IMG/VR virus record: IMGVR_UViG_3300036852_000239
Location: 1 to 64,000 of that record
Direction: 5' to 3' (one strand)
Length of the DNA: 64,000 bases
Source of the DNA: a virus
A program made the position numbers and the translations under genes. Below are positions 63,404-64,000 of this stretch, piece after piece. Positions within the stretch are counted from its first letter, which is position 1. Every line of letters begins with the position of its first letter. The notes beneath the pieces are model-generated. The model was given only the letters and a program-made list of their open reading frames with translations. It did no database searches and was not told where the DNA came from.

Positions 63404-64000
63404 CTATCTCCTCACCAGACGCAGGTGGGCCTCTTGCGCCTTGTCCACTTCGGTGGCGATGTCGTCAGGGTTGGCGTCGGGCTTGGCCAACTCGGTCGAG
63501 AACGGTATGCCCACATAGTCTTCCCAGGCCTTGCGGGCGGCCATCGCGGCGGCTTCCTTCGACAGGGCGCCGATGGTGACCAGCTTCTCCAAGCCGGTAC
63601 TCAGATTCAGCATCACCTGCGCGGTGATCTGCGAGTCGGCGGCGGCGATTTCCGGGCCGGTGACGATGACGGCTTCGGATGCCCGGATTTGGGTAGCCTC
63701 ACCGGTTTTCGGGTCGTGGGCCTCGACCATCTCCGGGAGCCGCTTGGCCGCAACGGCCCGGTCGACCGCGAAGCGTACCAACTCGTTCTGTTGTCCGAGC
63801 CAGATGTTCTGCACACTGCCGACTCGACGGCGCACGGGTTCGGCCATCGACATCGACGTGGCCCGGTTGGCACCCTCCGGCTCGGACAGCCAGATCTTGC
63901 TCAGGCCGGCACCGGAGGCGATGTTGGTCAGCACGCTCTGGTTGGCGACGGTGTCTTCCATCGCCCCGGTCTGGGCGGAGATGGACTTCCACTCGACCGA
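63404..64000 (-). CDS. Portal protein, C-terminal part (cut by window edge)
   Basis: The visible 198 codons end at 63404; the N-terminus lies beyond 64000. Upstream of residue MEDTV the frame continues as SVEWKSISAQTGA. GLSKIWLSEPEGANRATSMS and SVQNIWLGQQNELVRFAVDR fit the end of portal proteins. It feeds DNA into the head and anchors the tail. Confidence 0.75.
   Translation of the reverse strand, partial: SVEWKSISAQTGAMEDTVANQSVLTNIASGAGLSKIWLSEPEGANRATSMSMAEPVRRRVGSVQNIWLGQQNELVRFAVDRAVAAKRLPEMVEAHDPKTGEATQIRASEAVIVTGPEIAAADSQITAQVMLNLSTGLEKLVTIGALSKEAAAMAARKAWEDYVGIPFSTELAKPDANPDDIATEVDKAQEAHLRLVRR

Noticed and set aside
33853-64000. That everything right of the tRNA fragment is host chromosome or a second prophage
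   Set aside because: The left part has only early genes and the right part only late genes, which together make one phage. No housekeeping gene is seen.
1-64000. CRISPR array or intact insertion sequence
   Set aside because: No regularly spaced repeats of CRISPR type and no complete transposase with ends were seen; only a tnpB fragment is present.

Overview
The window reads as most of the genome of a temperate, long-tailed (siphovirus-type) bacteriophage of a high-GC Gram-positive actinobacterium. The reasons are: high GC with G/C-biased third codon positions; dense overlapping genes (ATGA, TGATG and GTGA junctions); a WhiB-family regulator; a streptomycete-style HTH-TPR regulator; actinobacterial DnaA-box 9-mers (TTGTCCACA); and promoters that place the transcription start on the start codon (leaderless mRNAs). 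The phage is seen in reverse orientation. Read on the minus strand, the order is portal (cut by the right edge), head, connector, tail and lysis genes (64.0 to 42.3 kb), then a Ro/Y-RNA cassette (42.2 to 40.2 kb), a two-strand accessory and regulatory block (40 to 34 kb), attP, integrase, repressor and Cro-like switch (34 to 31.6 kb), and a long early operon (31.6 to 0.1 kb). Terminase and the genome ends are not in the window; they should lie beyond both edges. The tRNA-Ser 3' end beside int lies in the middle of the phage genes rather than at a boundary. That suggests a virion or circular map rather than an integrated prophage.

The early operon carries two ParB-like proteins, WhiB, a PP-loop (PAPS-reductase-like) protein with inserted zinc fingers, a tyrosine/dual-specificity phosphatase, RusA, C5 and N6A DNA methyltransferases, a primase-helicase with a replication initiator, two Nudix proteins, a MazG-like protein, HNH nucleases, and many very small zinc- or membrane-type proteins. 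Two origin candidates sit together: DnaA-like boxes at 17.04-17.15 kb, and iteron and inverted repeats inside the initiator gene near 16.0 kb. A tnpB remnant breaks one gene near 6.9 kb, and one gene is duplicated almost exactly at 11.9 and 12.65 kb.

The immunity switch has divergent transcription units and three copies of the inverted repeat GTCGTC-N4-GACGAC. The accessory block holds a GntR regulator, an HTH-TPR regulator, a toxin-antitoxin-like gene pair with a palindromic operator, and small genes with a textbook -35/-10 promoter.

The late region holds portal, a 918-aa pre-capsid protein, a protease-capsid fusion, connectors, two related tail-tube-like proteins, tail chaperones joined by a -1 frameshift at CCCCCCA, a tape measure, minor tail proteins, an M15-type lysin and an r1t-like holin. 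Two plus-strand genes are set into it as morons.

The most notable system is at 40.2-42.24 kb: a Ro60/Rsr homologue (TROVE plus vWA) directly preceded by three tandem Y-RNA-like genes. All three share the 5' motif GUUGCGA and the 3' motif GAUCUC but have different, internally compensating terminal stems. One carries a circularly permuted tRNA-like module as in YrlA RNAs. A promoter candidate starts within a base of the first RNA stem, and a strong terminator insulates the cassette from the lysis genes.
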